A DNA stretch of 64,000 bases, from the NCBI GenBank assembly GCA_026419785.1, contig JAODTK010000267.1, forward strand, positions 62,001 to 126,000. Reading direction: 5' to 3'. The notes beneath the pieces were generated by a model. The model had not been told where the DNA came from. It made no database searches and saw only the letters and a list, made by a program, of their open reading frames with translations. The DNA comes from Sclerodactyla briareus. Taxonomy: Eukaryota; Echinodermata; Holothuroidea; Dendrochirotida; Sclerodactylidae. The number at the start of each line of letters is the position of its first letter. Within the stretch, counting starts at the first letter, position 1. Positions 1 through 11,760 of this stretch are shown piece by piece. A program made the position numbers and the translations under genes.

Positions 1-440
1 AAATGACCAGGAGTGGTCTCAGCATTAATCCTGAAAAACTAGATTATAGCGCTGTAAAACCCATTGATGCAATAAAGAAACCCTGTCGACACAATTCAGC
101 TTACACCATTAGGCAAAGAGAGGAATACCTATGGCGCGAAAGTCAGGTATTTGTATGCCCCAGGTGAAGTTGAACACGATTCCGGAGAGAGAGCGACAGA
201 CCCCATCTGGTCGATTAAAACATATGGAATCGACCATTATGCTCTCACAAAAGACAGCCAACCCTTGTATTTTGTACCCTTAGGCAAATGGTCCAAATAA
301 AGCATTCGTCAGAGCGGAACTGCAGATTATATACCCACAGTACAGAATTACCACCGCCGGAATGAATTGCCGCTATATAACGAAAATGGTTTAACGAAAT
401 GCAGTATAGTGATAAGGCATTTCATTCATCTGTCACAGGG
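1..440 (+). pseudogene. Polinton/Maverick-type integrase, C-terminal relic
   Basis: Read in shifting + frames, this stretch gives LYAPGEVEHD followed by ATDPIWSIKTYGIDHY (about 193-240) and GPNKAFVRAELQII (about 290-331). This arrangement resembles the C-terminal part of retroviral-type integrases carried by Polinton/Maverick elements, which insert the element DNA into the host chromosome; that resemblance is from memory of the family. The catalytic DDE core is not in the window and would lie to the left of base 1. At least two frame changes and stops interrupt it, so it is broken or badly sequenced. The Polinton DNA polymerase relic downstream on the same strand supports the assignment. Confidence is moderate because only the tail is visible. 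Confidence 0.5.
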
Positions 441-587
441 ATTCCAAACCGATGGAACACCATATAAACGTGCGATCATGCCAAGAAATTGCACCTGCAT
501 AACCTAAAGATTTTACAATGGTGTTGAAAATACATGTTCATGGGAATTAGTGGTATATAGTGATAAAAAATGTCCTTGAACTTGCAG

Positions 588-707
588 TGTAGCTACTGCA
601 AACAGAAAACAAGATAGCCTTCAGTGCGCTAAAAGAACCCGCCGGCCTTGTAAAAAGTGTGGAGTTTATACAAAAGTGAACCTCATTAATGTACCAAATG
701 TGGACGT
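588..707 (+). pseudogene. Cysteine-rich zinc-ribbon-like relic
   Basis: Three CxxC pairs can be read on the + strand in nearby frames: CSYC (588-599), CKKC (649-660) followed by GVYTKVN, and CTKC followed by GRD (690-710). Spaced CxxC pairs of this kind usually bind zinc. It sits between the integrase-like and polymerase relics, so it is probably a small accessory gene of the same Polinton. Frameshifts separate the pairs. I do not recognise a specific family, and a chance run of cysteines cannot be excluded. Confidence 0.3.
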
Positions 708-830
708 GATAATGCATGCATGCTCTTTAGTTAGCACGAGAAAAAATCTCAACAATACCAAAAAGTATTAAAAGACATTCTTTGGAGCAATTTCGGGAGT
801 AATATTTTCTTACGATAATCTAATGCATTT

Positions 831-960
831 GAAAAAAAAAATTGAAAAAAAAAATTGAAAAAAAAAATTGAAAAAAAAAATTGAAAAAATTTTTTGTAAA
901 AGAATAGAAAAAAAAAATTAAAAAAAAAAATTTTTTTTTTTTGGAAAAAATCTTTGGAAA
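831..960. repeat. 13-bp A-rich tandem repeat and A/T homopolymers
   Basis: A 13-base unit (G, ten A, TT) is repeated exactly four times from 831 to 882, with a partial fifth copy. Imperfect A and T runs follow up to about 960. It lies in the spacer between the two Polinton relic genes and carries no gene. Confidence 0.85.
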
Positions 961-1093
961 AATTAGGGATTAATGTTTTCTATCACTGTAAAAAATGATG
1001 AAAATGCTTAAGTTATGAAGTATTAATAAAGATTGACTTATCTTTTAAAATTGTCAACTTTTACAGATTGAAAGTTGCCGAATTGAAGTCTAT

Positions 1094-1294
1094 GTTGAAC
1101 ACAATAATATTGCTTAACCAGAGACACCATCTGGTAAGAGAGGATTCATTAAAAAAAATTACCTCAACCATATTGCCCCACATTAAATCCTAATCGGAAG
1201 CAGTTTTATAAATGGAAATCTGCATATCTGAAATCATAGTTGAACACAATAATATTGCTTAACCAGAGACACCATCTGGAAGAGAGGAGTTCAT
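1094..1294. repeat. Direct duplication of ~55 bp (copies 1,094-1,150 and 1,239-1,294)
   Basis: Two near-identical segments start with GTTGAACACAATAATATTGC and lie 145 bases apart. On the + strand the context reads KVAELKS, then SGREEFIKKI in another frame. That spacing is reminiscent of a SAP-type DNA-binding helix pair (xxVxELK...GxxxELIxxI), but frameshifts make this speculative. The duplication itself is directly visible. Confidence 0.7.
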
Positions 1295-1597
1295 AAAAAA
1301 GATTCCCTCAAGCCTCATCAATTTGAAGCGACAAGAACTCCTATTTGATAAAAGTCGGACATTGGGTGATTGGCTGCGAACTTGGGTATGGATGTGCCAA
1401 AAACACTCTCCCCAAAGAGTATATCCAAAAATGTTTTTTGAACAGCATAAAAAAAAAGGCCCCCCCTTAAACAAGTTAAAAACGAAATGATTGAAGAATA
1501 TGATAAATTAGGAGGTTCCAAGTTTCAACAAATTTTGAAATAAAATTTAAAAAAGATAAACAATGGAACTACTGATGTTGTTGAGGCTATTTTAAAA

Positions 1598-4500
1598 ATG
1601 TCAGAAAGTGATTCAAACCAGGGTGAAATTGGATGCAATTACACACAGCAGAATCTGAAATACTCGAACAGATTGAAAAATGGGACAGTCATCAAGGTTT
1701 CGGGGTTTAAATTGTCGAAAGGTCCTAAATTTGACTCTGAACATTGGGTAAATAGAATCCAATTTAAGGTGAGTTTACAATTGATTCCCTCAAACATTGA
1801 AAAATGAAAAAAGCTATATTAATGTGAAAAGATAAAGATGATGACTGTTTAAGGTGGTGTTCGATTCTGTGTAAGAATTAGCTACGTTTCTCTCGTCAAA
1901 GTTAGGTTTCTTGGGGTAAAAAACTTCAGAGAACCCGCATCTATCCAATAGTGAGGTTTAAATTTTTGATGATAATAAGTGCTCCACTCTTCTCTCTATT
2001 TCACAATCCAAAGTTAAAAGACAAAACGATTATTCTATTACTGTATTTTGTTGGAACGGGTGGTGCGGTGTGTGCCATATCATATTTGCTGAACATCACG
2101 ATACAATATGGGATTGGATTTAATTCGCAGTGGAGCAAGATCCTAATATCTATTACACATGGCTAACAAGTCTCATCCGTTTATTGAACGATCAAAGCAA
2201 ACACAATTGCACATTGTATCCTTGTCGAAAATGCTTACACAGTTTGTTTATTCGGAGGATGTTCTTGAGGGGCACAAGGAAGACCGTAATGGAATTGGAG
2301 ACAAAGCATCAAAATTGTAATGCCTAAGAAATTGCGAGAAATCAAACTTACAGACTCTGAGAAAAAAAATGGGTGTGTGGAAGCATGAATTACATTAAAA
2401 ATCAGCTAGACGGCTTAAGGTTCCATATGTTCATTTATTCTGATTTTGAATGGAATCTAACCGAGTTTCGGGTGTGCTGATACTCCTCGATAAATCAAAT
2501 ACGCGAATACCACAACATGAGGTTTTCTAGTTTATTGTGTTATCATTGTCAGATGTGATGGAAAATTTGGTAAGCAAAGGTATACAGAGACCAAATGCTG
2601 CTGAACATTTTCTGAAATCCCTCGAAAAATCTACTGAAAATTAATAGAGTATTTGAAACCCGAGACCTATTTTATGATCGGAGATAAAGTGAGACTGAGT
2701 GCAACACCGATGTTCATATCTGTAAAAAGAATTTTTAAATAGGAAGTTGTAAAAGCACCATGTCACATCACGGGAGAATATAGAGGCGCAGCTCACAATT
2801 ACTGTATCTAAATTACAAATACAAAACCGTAAAAGTGTCATTCCCGTCATTTTTCACAATATAGGGGTTATGACTCTCATATTATCAACAAGCTGTTAGT
2901 ACTTCAAGTGGTGAAATTGGTTGTATTCCAAACAATAGAAAAATATTGTCTTTCCACATTGGCCAATTAAGATTTATATACTCCCTTCATTCTAATTCGT
3001 CTTAACAATTTCGTTAAGAACACCGATAAAAATGCTTGAGAATAACTAGGCAGATGGTCGCAAGAAAATAATTTGACTGGTACTCTAAAAAGGGGTATAA
3101 TCCATATGAGTACATGAAATAGTTGGGCAAAATTTGAGAAAAATACCTTCCACCTAGAAGCATTTTTACAGTTCGTTAAATGATACAACCATCACTGATG
3201 ATTATTATGAACATGCCCAAAATGTGTGGAAAACTTTTGAATGTGAAAACTTGGAAACGAACGTGTTTTTTGGGCGTTGTTTTTTTGTTTTTAGAAATAA
3301 ATATTTAGAAACTCACAGCTTATATCCTGCTCATTACTATACTTCCGCCGGTTTTAGTTGGGATCTCTACTTCAACATTCTGTAATAGAATTATAGTACT
3401 CTCACTGATCTCGAACCAACACTGTTTGGTAGAGAAAGTTATTAGTGGTATTTCATGGTTATAAGAGGTTGCAAAGCTAATAATAATCAGACCCGAATAT
3501 CATCCTGATGAATCTACCAGTTTTATTCATATCTATCTAGAATTGCGAATCATCTTGATTGTGGGCTATGATCATCCTTTACCAGTCAACCAATTTCAAA
3601 GGCTGCCTGTGACCGAAACAATTTGGACTAAAATATTAACACGAAACCATATTCTGATGTGGTATATATTAGAAGTTGATTTGGATTATCTAAAAGAGTT
3701 GCATAAATCACGTAATGATTATACTTTGGCTCCAGAAAATTGGATTCCCAAAAAGGTGGTTCTCGGATTATCAACTACAATTGTTGGTGTGAATCACCTG
3801 CTCCAAATAACGAAAATTAACTCCCATCTAATGAATAAGAAAGGTAGTACTGCATTATAGAAACTTGCAATTTAACCTAAGCCGTGGGGCTCAAAGTTTT
3901 GCAAAACTTCCATAGGATACTGGAATTTTCCACCAATCTCCTTGGATGAAATCATACATAGATTTAAATACAACTTACGCAAAGTAAGCTGAGAGTGCCT
4001 TCGAGACAGACATGTTCAAACTCATGAACATGCTGTGTTTTGAAAACTATGAAAATTTTTATAACAAGGACTGATGTGGTGTTGGTTAAATCACGTGAAG
4101 AATCTAAAATGCGTAAGCTTATAGAAAACCAACTTATGCTAGTCATAAATATTTGCGATTATCAGGTGCGGTGTACTTTGCATAAAACCAGCCTTTTTTT
4201 GAAAAACAATAACTGTAGGCATGGCTATTCTGGATCTTAGCAAGTGGTTAATGTAAGATTTTTACTACAAACTTGAACAAAAATACAATGACATGTTTAA
4301 CTTTATTATATAACAGAAATAGTCTCCTTTTGAACTTAAAAACAAATATATATCCCTGATATGGCGGAAAGATAGTAATATGTATGACACTAGTAATTCT
4401 ACCCCAAACACATTCCCTGTTCATCGAAATTAATACACAGATGTAGGGAAAATGAAAGATGAGTGTGAAGGTACTCCGATTATGGAGTATATCGGTCTAA

Positions 4501-4775
4501 GACCAAAAATGTATTCGATACTTAGTTGAATGATGCTCATAATCCAAAGAAAGCAAAGGGTGCGAAAGGATCGGTCACTAAAAAATATATAACACATGGA
4601 AACTATACAGAAGCACTCTTTGATAAGAAAACTTTCGTGCACGTTATGAACTTTATTAGAAGTGAAGGTCATTTAATCTTTAGTCAACTGTGAACAAGGT
4701 ATCCCTCTCTCCGGTGGATACCAAGAGGTACATACACGAGAATGGTGTTCACATGAGTGCTTATGGATTTAGACC
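1598..4775 (+). pseudogene. Polinton/Maverick type B DNA polymerase (protein-primed), decayed
   Basis: This is a long + strand relic of the protein-primed family B polymerase that replicates Polinton/Maverick elements. In order it shows a CRKCLH zinc-finger-like start (about 2,226), YSDFEW at the 3'-5' exonuclease motif (2,435-2,452), CHITGEYRGAAHNYC (2,761-2,805), GYNPYEYM (about 3,091), EYHPDESTSF (about 3,494), PLPVNQFQRLP, DLDYLKELHKSRNDYTLAPE (about 3,678-3,737), GMAILDLSKW (about 4,220), MKDECEGTPIMEYIGLRPKM (about 4,453-4,511) and a C-terminal HENGVHMSAYGF (to about 4,769). The expected YxDTDS catalytic box near 4,310 reads only TEIVS. Many frameshifts and stops mean it cannot make a functional enzyme as written. 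The 69-aa open stretch at 1,598-1,807 may be the N-terminus or a separate small gene. The family assignment is strong; the limits are approximate. Confidence 0.85.
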
Positions 4776-5640
4776 TGAGGCCCAAGTTATTTTCAGAGAG
4801 ACCTTGGGTGAAACCAAGTCATTTTAGAGAGACCTTGGGTGACTTTGGGTGAATGAGCCAGGATCCCCATTTTACATACTACTGGTCGAGAGCACCGCTA
4901 TCATGCATTTCTTTCGCCATACGTCGCAATCCGACAATCATGACCCAAGTATTCAAAACTTCGACTTCAAGATGAAACCAGGCCATAACACTTTCTTTAC
5001 CACTCCAGATCAAAAGGCGTTACAATTAAAAGCCTATATCTCCCTCTCTCCTTTCATTATTCCATATTTTCTCGTGGGATACAAGTGGTTACAGTACCTC
5101 AGACCGTATCATAATTCTATAGGATAGGTATATCTCATCGGCCGCCTCAATCCTTCAACTAAAAGTTCTGTAGTATAGCACCCACTGTACAGCTGTATAT
5201 AGCAATGATAGCGAGTAGCCAGGTAGCATAGAACCTTTTCCACTTCAACTTCTCATGCAGTGAATGTGACATATACCAGTCGATTGTTCGCCTGATAATC
5301 AGTTGATTGACTGCGGTTTGCTATAAAGTGAGGGTATATTGTGATAATTATGATTCCGCTTCTTCCACCCCGTTGGCTGTGAATTGGAAAGTGTGATTTG
5401 TTATTCTGAAAGTTGGATCCTGCCAAGGACGGCTCCAAAACTTGTGTTAGCGCAAAAAAGAAGCCTGACTGTAAGTACCATACGTTGTCTAATTGTACAT
5501 CACAAAAAGGGCTGCTTCGATTTATAAGACTGTACAGAGTTTTGTATGCGTAACATTCTCTAGGCTGATTGAAGAGGACATGGAAAAACCTCACACCTAA
5601 AATTTGAAGATTCAATCAGGTCAGCTCACTATTTCATTGG
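4776..5640 (+). other. Polinton flank with unassigned open frames
   Basis: A 92-codon + frame (4,849-5,127) and a 120-codon minus frame (5,253-5,615) are open here. Neither shows a family I recognise. The + frame contains FDFKMKPGHNTFFTTPDQ, which has a protein-like composition and could belong to another gene of the Polinton. Two tandem copies of a GAGAGACCTTGGGTGA motif lie at about 4,795-4,840. Confidence 0.25.
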
Positions 5641-6766
5641 ACCTAAACTAATTTGACGCTGACTGACGACGTCACGAGGGGGACGACGCGGAAACCGCCT
5701 GTGAAATATACACATGCATGCTGCAAGTTGGAAGTTGATCTTAGCCGGTATTCACTTGAAAACAATTGAGATTATTTCATATTATTCTGAACAATTTTGT
5801 TTAATTTAGATTTCTGCCATGCATAGTTTGTTTCCCAGAGTATCAAGCGGATGAAACAGCTGACTGATATGGCAAGGCGAAACCCCTTAGCCCCGCCCCA
5901 CCCAAGACGAAAAATCAAGCAAGTGACGTTTTATCGAGAAAAAAAGTTTTGCACACAGCGTGCACACTGGGTTGGTTTTACATTCCGAGGAGCAAATTAG
6001 TGGCTGCGTGGGGCCATGGAACTATTTGTTTGAGCTAAAACTGAAAGTGTTGTATCGTTAATGGGGATGTGAAATGTATATAGATCAACAGTGGTTGTAC
6101 TGTATAAAAGTCAATTGTACTCATTTTTTTGATTCACTGTCAGTACTGACATTCAATTACATCCAGTCAGCATGCATGTGAATATGATTTGTAACGGAAA
6201 TTTAACGACCTAATGTAACTTATTATAGATAATCGATGATGATTTCCTTTAGGATAGAACATTCAACATCCAATTCGCAATGGAAACTAATAGTGAAAGC
6301 TGCCCGCATCGGAATTGCGGAAATCATCTGCCCAGGATTCTCACGTATTAACGTCCATGAAAAAGATAAAATAAGGTTTCTTCCTCCTCGTTGCAAAATG
6401 TACACCCATATATTCACAAGTTCTAAAACTGTGAAGTAATCAAAGCTGAAAGTAAGAAACCTTGGTATTACGAACAGCTTCATATGGTAACATGATTATA
6501 GTTCCCATTTGAGACTCTTGAAACTACAAATGAGCCCATTCTCAATATAAAAGGGAGATGTGTTAATTCTAAAAATTAAACGACTATACACTAACTTCGA
6601 AATTTTTAGTTTACGGAGTAATAGAACGTGATTCATTCACTATTTGAAAGATTGTCTCTTTCAACGGAATTCTGATGTATGTTGTGAAAGGAAAATTGGT
6701 ACTTTGGTATACTTTTCTTGAGAATTTTGATAAGATTTCACATGGCCAGTATCTTTAATGAAATTA
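5641..6766. other. No recognisable gene
   Basis: Moderately AT-rich sequence with scattered short open frames on both strands (for example 6,236-6,439 on + and 6,223-6,483 on -). None shows a motif or splice pattern I can support. Confidence 0.5.
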
Positions 6767-6890
6767 ACCATGGCAGCGATCCCGGGGGACGGGGAGACAG
6801 GTCACCCCCAATATTTTCCGAGGGGGGCATAATATCAAACGCCCCCCCCCCTCATATTTTACGGACTCGTGAAAAAACCTACTATGAAAG
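6767..6890 (+). repeat. Dispersed repeat, copy 1 (inverted partner at 12,541-12,668)
   Basis: The segment starts CCATGGCAGCGAT, runs through CCCCCAATATTTTCCGAGG and GCATAATATCAAACGCC, and has a C10 run at 6,842-6,851. The reverse complement of 12,541-12,668 carries the same landmarks in the same order (CCATGGCGGCGAT, CCCCCAATATTTCTGG, ACATAATATCAACCCC). They are two diverged copies of one mobile repeat in opposite orientation. Confidence 0.7.
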
Positions 6891-6970
6891 GTACAAATAC
6901 GGCATAACACACAAGGTTAGACACAGGTGTGTCAATTTTGCAGAGGACTGGCCACATGAATAATTAATAT

Positions 6971-7015
6971 GGGGGGGGGCCGTATGGACTCAATGTTTTT
7001 TTTTTTTTTTTTTTT
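6971..7015. repeat. G9 and T20 homopolymers
   Basis: A nine-base G run (6,971-6,979) is followed by a twenty-base T run (6,996-7,015), just downstream of the dispersed repeat at 6,767. Confidence 0.9.
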
Positions 7016-7849
7016 CATTTCGTCCGATTAAACGATGAATGCCTAATGAAACACAATATGATCACTACAGGCAGAGCGCAATAATTCATTTTCTTCCCCG
7101 ATAAAGCAGATGAATGGAATTCGGCAGAAATGAGCCCTTTTTGTCCCCTCCCATTGCATATCAGCCCCCCTTTTTTCCCACCACACATTTGTTTCACATA
7201 CTAAATGGCTATTCATCTCACCTCATGGAGGGGGCTTAGTGGGGGCTGTAGCAAGTGCTCGCGCGTTTTCACCAACAAGAAAAATTGACAGCCCATCCAT
7301 TTCCGGGGTTACCCATTTTGTTTTTTCAACATCTCTGTGAATTCAGTGCATGGGGCACAAGCTGTGCGTGATATTCAACTCCCTGTGCACGTGCATTCTC
7401 GGATTATCGCAATTGTAGGGCAGCGGCCTATTTGTCAGTTTGTGTCCAGAGTATCAAATACCCACGGTCTTTTTCTTGTATAGAACCTGCCGAAAAACTG
7501 TGGCATTCTGCACGCATATTAGTGCAAAGTGCAGATAAAACACAAAAGTGGCAACGCCGAATTTGACACGTGAAAGTACATGTACGATAGCTAATGATAA
7601 GCCTTTTGTGTATCGCTATCAGCTGATATGACGTCGGTATTCAGTAGCTGCGCTATGTACTAGTACGTATTATAGGGAAGGCCCACATTCACATTTGAGA
7701 CTACATGTAATTTAAGTGCTATGACAGGATAGATTGTTCACAAACGAAATGATTCTCTGTGCAGATGGTTTATTTTATTAATTTCAGACATGTCTTCGTT
7801 GTTGTTCGTGATCATGCTGTCTCGAATTTCATGCTGTTGAGCATCTCTT
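7016..7849. other. No recognisable gene
   Basis: Non-coding sequence. C-rich and T-rich stretches near 7,140-7,180 belong to the same kind of poly-C repeat debris seen elsewhere. Nothing else is supportable. Confidence 0.5.
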
Positions 7850-7915
7850 GTGGGCCACACGCAAACCCGTGACGGGCCGCACTGTGGCCCGCGGGCCGTA
7901 GGTTGGACAACCCTG
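7850..7915 (-). mobile_element. hAT-type transposon end (right terminus)
   Basis: Read on the minus strand, the sequence begins CAGGGTTGTCCAACCTACGG and continues with CCCGCGGGCC and GCGGCCC. A start of CAGGG, TGTCCAA, then GC-rich GGCCCGCGGGCC is a common terminal signature of animal hAT elements. I do not see the matching left end in the window, so this is a terminal fragment. No target duplication can be assigned. Confidence 0.5.
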
Positions 7916-8024
7916 GTCTAACACATTATGTAATACCAATTTATGTGACAAAGGCAAAAATGTCCAAAATGCCACTGCGCACTGTATTTTGTCTTTTCCG
8001 TTACATATGCATAATACAGTAGGT

Positions 8025-9108
8025 CAGTGGCGAGCCAAGGAGGCTGGGGGGGGGGGGGAACGGGGGGCGTGTGCCCCCCCCCAATCAGGTTTTGAGCCGA
8101 AAAAATATTTTTTGATGAAAATGCTTTTGAGCAATGTTTGTTGTAGGGGGTGGGGTGAGGTTGGGTAGTTTCAACGGTCGTCCCGTCGGCAAAAAATATT
8201 ACTGTGGTCAGGATTCGAGACAGTTTGAAATAGATCTGGGCAAAACAACAAAAAAAAATAATCTCAAGAAAGAAAGACAGTAATTGTACCAAATTCGCCT
8301 CGAATGCGATAAAAGGTGAAAAATTTTCGCGCTTCGCGCGTGTACCATAGTGGTGGATTTTGCCCGTCGCTTTCCCATCTCCGCACACTCTATGGAACTT
8401 CTACCTAGTGGCCCCTAACTAATAAAATCTGTGAGGTAAAATACCTGAAATTATACAACAACATTCTCACTGACCTTGAGAACTACAGTCAACCTCTTTT
8501 TTTATTACTAAACCCTTTAACCTCCGGTCCGTTTCCTTCCTCTACCACGCGCGATTTGGAAATGCAGGTGCTTCGGCTATCAAATCGCATCGATTTTCAA
8601 CGCATGTTTTCCTTTCTCCAGGTAACTGCTACTGACGTCATATCATGGTTGGGACAGTAGAGAGACAGCTAAATGTCCCCAATTTTCTGGTGAGATCCTC
8701 TTTTCCCAGATGTGCCGGGAAAACCCAGAAAAAATTCCGCCCTTTGCGCGCACTGGTGAACGTTAGTGTGGAGCACAAAATTATTGAGTAGTCTGGCCGA
8801 AAAAAAAAGGTAGGGGGGCAGCCGAAACATCGAGGTCTGACAAAATGTTTTAAAATTTTCCACCGATTACCGAATTTGTGATCCCAAAATGCCCAGATTT
8901 AAAGCTTGGTACATGCAGCCTAAAACGCGTCGGGAGCGGTTCATTTCCCGGCTATCTGGGGCTTAAGCAACCAAAAATTTCCTTATTACGTCCCGCCAAC
9001 CAATGGTGACGCTCCACTTATATAGTTTTTCTTGTGCTCCCCACTAAATGTCCGTTCCCCCTTGTGCCCCCCCCCTCCCCCAGTCTGAAAAGGCTGGTGA
9101 CGCCACTG
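8025..9108. mobile_element. Non-autonomous DNA transposon with imperfect TIRs
   Basis: The left end reads CAGTGGCGAGCCAAGGAGGC. The right end, reverse-complemented, reads CAGTGGCGTCACCAGCCTT. Both are followed inward by a long G/C run (G13 at 8,046-8,058; C-rich at 9,067-9,081). CAGTGGCG ends are hAT-like. The 8-bp flanks (left CAGTAGGT, right ATGATGAG) do not match, so these ends may come from two elements, or the duplication has decayed. Inside is a perfect CGCGCTTCGCGCG hairpin at about 8,329-8,341. The 156-codon minus frame at 7,918-8,388 is only a shadow of this repeat. Confidence 0.5.
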
Positions 9109-9550
9109 ATGATGAGGAGAGATTTTTTAAAATAACGTTGTTAGTGGCGCTATCTTCCTCAATTCTAGGTCATCTCGACGTACTTGGATATGAAATCCAA
9201 GTCGTACTGCCCATTTCAAGTTGTGTGAGGCATTCATGTCGACACAGTTCGTCCAGCTAGGTTCCACTTGTAGTAGCCATCTCGGGAAGAGGGCCCGAGT
9301 TAACGGCTTCATTACCCTAGATGCGCTTGTGAGTGTATTTCACATCTTATATGCTCCTTCAAAGCTGCAAAATGAAACAAGAGTAACAAGTATATCACAA
9401 TTGTAGGCTAACTTGAAACGGTGACGTTTCTTTTTTGGGGTAACTGACCTCCATGATTTGACTCTCATTTCGCCAAAATAACAAGACCACTTGGAGATAA
9501 AATTGACGCATTAATAGCACCACATTGCAACAAAGACGCTTGTGAACACA

Positions 9551-9677
9551 AAATTTTCCAAAGAGAGGGGGACACTCCCTCCCTTCGACCCCTCCCCCTC
9601 CCCCATATTCTTCTCCAAAGACAGATTGGGTCAAAACATATGCCCCCCCCCCTCATCGGACCCTGGCGCCGCTCCTG
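9551..9677. repeat. Poly-C dispersed repeat, copy 1 (partner at 16,996-17,124)
   Basis: The sequence starts AAATTTTCCAAAGAGAGGGG, then GACACTCCCTCCC and GACCCCTCC, contains a C10 run (9,643-9,652) and ends GGCGCCGCTCCTG. The same order of blocks recurs at 16,996-17,124, ending TTCGCTACGCCCCTG. The reverse-complemented ends CAGGAGCGGCG and CAGGGGCGTAG look like related hAT-type termini. Confidence 0.65.
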
Positions 9678-10798
9678 CTTATGGTCAGTCGTCATTCGGG
9701 CGATATGATTTCCTCCATACGTGTCATTCACAAGTGGGGTGAACATATGGGAACGCCATGGGATGCGGGCAACCTCTAACCCATCTAAAGAGTTTCTAGC
9801 TCTAAGGGCAGCGGAAGTTCCTAAAAATAGGGGATAAAGAATAGAGGTCCTGATGAAGAATGTAAGGATACACATCAATCATTTCGGGAATTTAGTGTCA
9901 ATTTCAGTGATGTTGCTTTAATGTCCATAAGGCCTGGGAAGTGCCGCTCTCTGTATCTGATAGGGTGGTCTCTTGTAAGCTACGCATCAATTATTGATGG
10001 TGGCGCAATATGTAGGCATACATGCTATGAGACCATCTGACATTTTGGATTGTTTTCGAAAATCACCCCCCCACAGCTTGTAACTGAAAGCGACAGCTAG
10101 GTTAGGTTGTTTTGTGGACCTGACTAAAAACCTAATAAAATCTGCTTGAACAAGCTAAGACTGAATTGGGCACAAGTATAACCTAGTTTTCAGCCTCCTT
10201 TATTAAAATTATAGAGAGGGCTGTTGGGTCTCATGTACGAGGCAGACCCCGAGCGAACGTTTTTTATACCGGGGTGCTAAGCTCTCCCGACCGAAGCAAC
10301 TCATCCTAACCCCTACACAAAAACCACATTTTCGTCATTTTCATTATTTCCGATTTTTTTCTTTGTACTTGGTTTGCTACTTTTTTTTAATTATTTCATA
10401 GCGAATCGCGTGATTCGAGACAGTACACACTGATGTACCCGCGGTAACGTACCTAATCTGTTAATTAGCAGCACGACGAGGCAAGAGCCACCAGGAGCAA
10501 AAGCAAAATAACATGAACACGGGCCGTCGTAGTAGCCCGGCTTCTGGTGTAAGGGGAAAGTTAACTCAGGTTCCCCATTATGGCCGCCCGCAGTGAGGGA
10601 TAGGGAGGGAGTGTCCATCGGCCCCTTCGGCTGTTTCGAAGAGGTGCCAACATTTGATACTAGATCAATGAGCTGAACATGTCTGCCTTCATATATCACT
10701 TGATAATATTACTTTCACTGTATTCAGTTGGTAATTATTCTAGGGGCGGACGAATCTGTTTGGAATATGGGGGGGGGGGGACATGAGGGTCGCACCAT
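9678..10798. other. No recognisable gene
   Basis: Short open frames on both strands (for example 10,391-10,699 on -) show no family signal. A G12 run lies at 10,769-10,780, at the entrance to the tandem array that follows. Confidence 0.5.
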
Positions 10799-11760
10799 CT
10801 GGCGGATCGCCACCATGGTTGGCACGTATCGTACAAGGGAAATTTTAGTTTTACAGACCCCCCAGATTGCAGGAAACGCACTTCTGGGGTCATATGGCAG
10901 TACAGGTAAGCAACATCCCTAAAATCGCAATAAATCCGATTTTTTATTTTTATTCGAGAAACATTCTGGAAAGAAATGATCAATGGTAGCCTACCATTCG
11001 GGTCTACCGGTGGTTGTTGCGCGTTAGGGTCAAGAATTTTCGTTTTACAGACCCCCCAGATTGAAGGAAACGGATTACCGCGAACCGGATGGCAGAAGCA
11101 ACGTCCCTAAAAAATGGCAATAAATTCAGGATTCATATATTTGAAAACGTTCTTGAGGAACTGACGAAGTGTAATTCTTACAATTCGGGCCAGGCGCCAA
11201 CCATCAGTGGAGCGTTAGGGTTAGGGTATAAGGAAAATTTTCGTTTAACAAACCACTAAGATTGCAGGAAAACGGCAATTCCCGCGCTGTATGGCGGTGA
11301 GCAACGTCTCTAAACTTTGGCAAAATTTCAGCAGAAATTGGTATCTTGAATTTGTGTCTTGAAGGAAACTAATTGATGTCTATTCCTTACAATTTGGGCC
11401 AGCATTAATGGTCTCGTATAGGTACAAGGACATTTTTAGCCTACGAATCCCCCAGATAGCCGGTAACGGGACATTCCCCATGTCTTTGGCAGTAGCAACA
11501 CGCCCAAAGTTGACAATAAATTTTCTGAATGTATATCTCAAGAAACACTTGAAGGAACTGATCTACGTTTTCCTACTCATTACAATTCGGCGCACATCAG
11601 TTGACGCGTCCCGTACAAGAAATAGTCTTATCAGACCACCCCCCCCCACCCCCCCCCCCCCAGATTTCAGGTAGCGGCCTTCCCGCGACCTTAATGGCAG
11701 TAAGCGGCATCACTGAAATTTGACAGTGATTATCCGGAAAACGATCGATGTATCCTATTT
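10799..11760. repeat. Diverged ~193-bp tandem repeat, about five copies
   Basis: A landmark close to TTTTACAGACCCCCCAGATT recurs at 10,856, 11,050, about 11,250, 11,445 and 11,634, a spacing of 189-200 bases. Each unit then has GCAGGAAACGG, ATGGCAGT-AGCAAC, CAATAAATT and CTTACAATTCGG-GCC blocks. The copies are well diverged, so this is an old array. In the fifth copy the CCCCCC landmark has expanded to two C runs (11,639-11,661). There is no consistent reading frame across copies. Confidence 0.8.

Noticed and set aside
7918..8388. 156-codon minus open frame
   Set aside because: Spans the border of the CAGTGGCG element and its G13/C9 runs; protein-like pieces come from repeat sequence.
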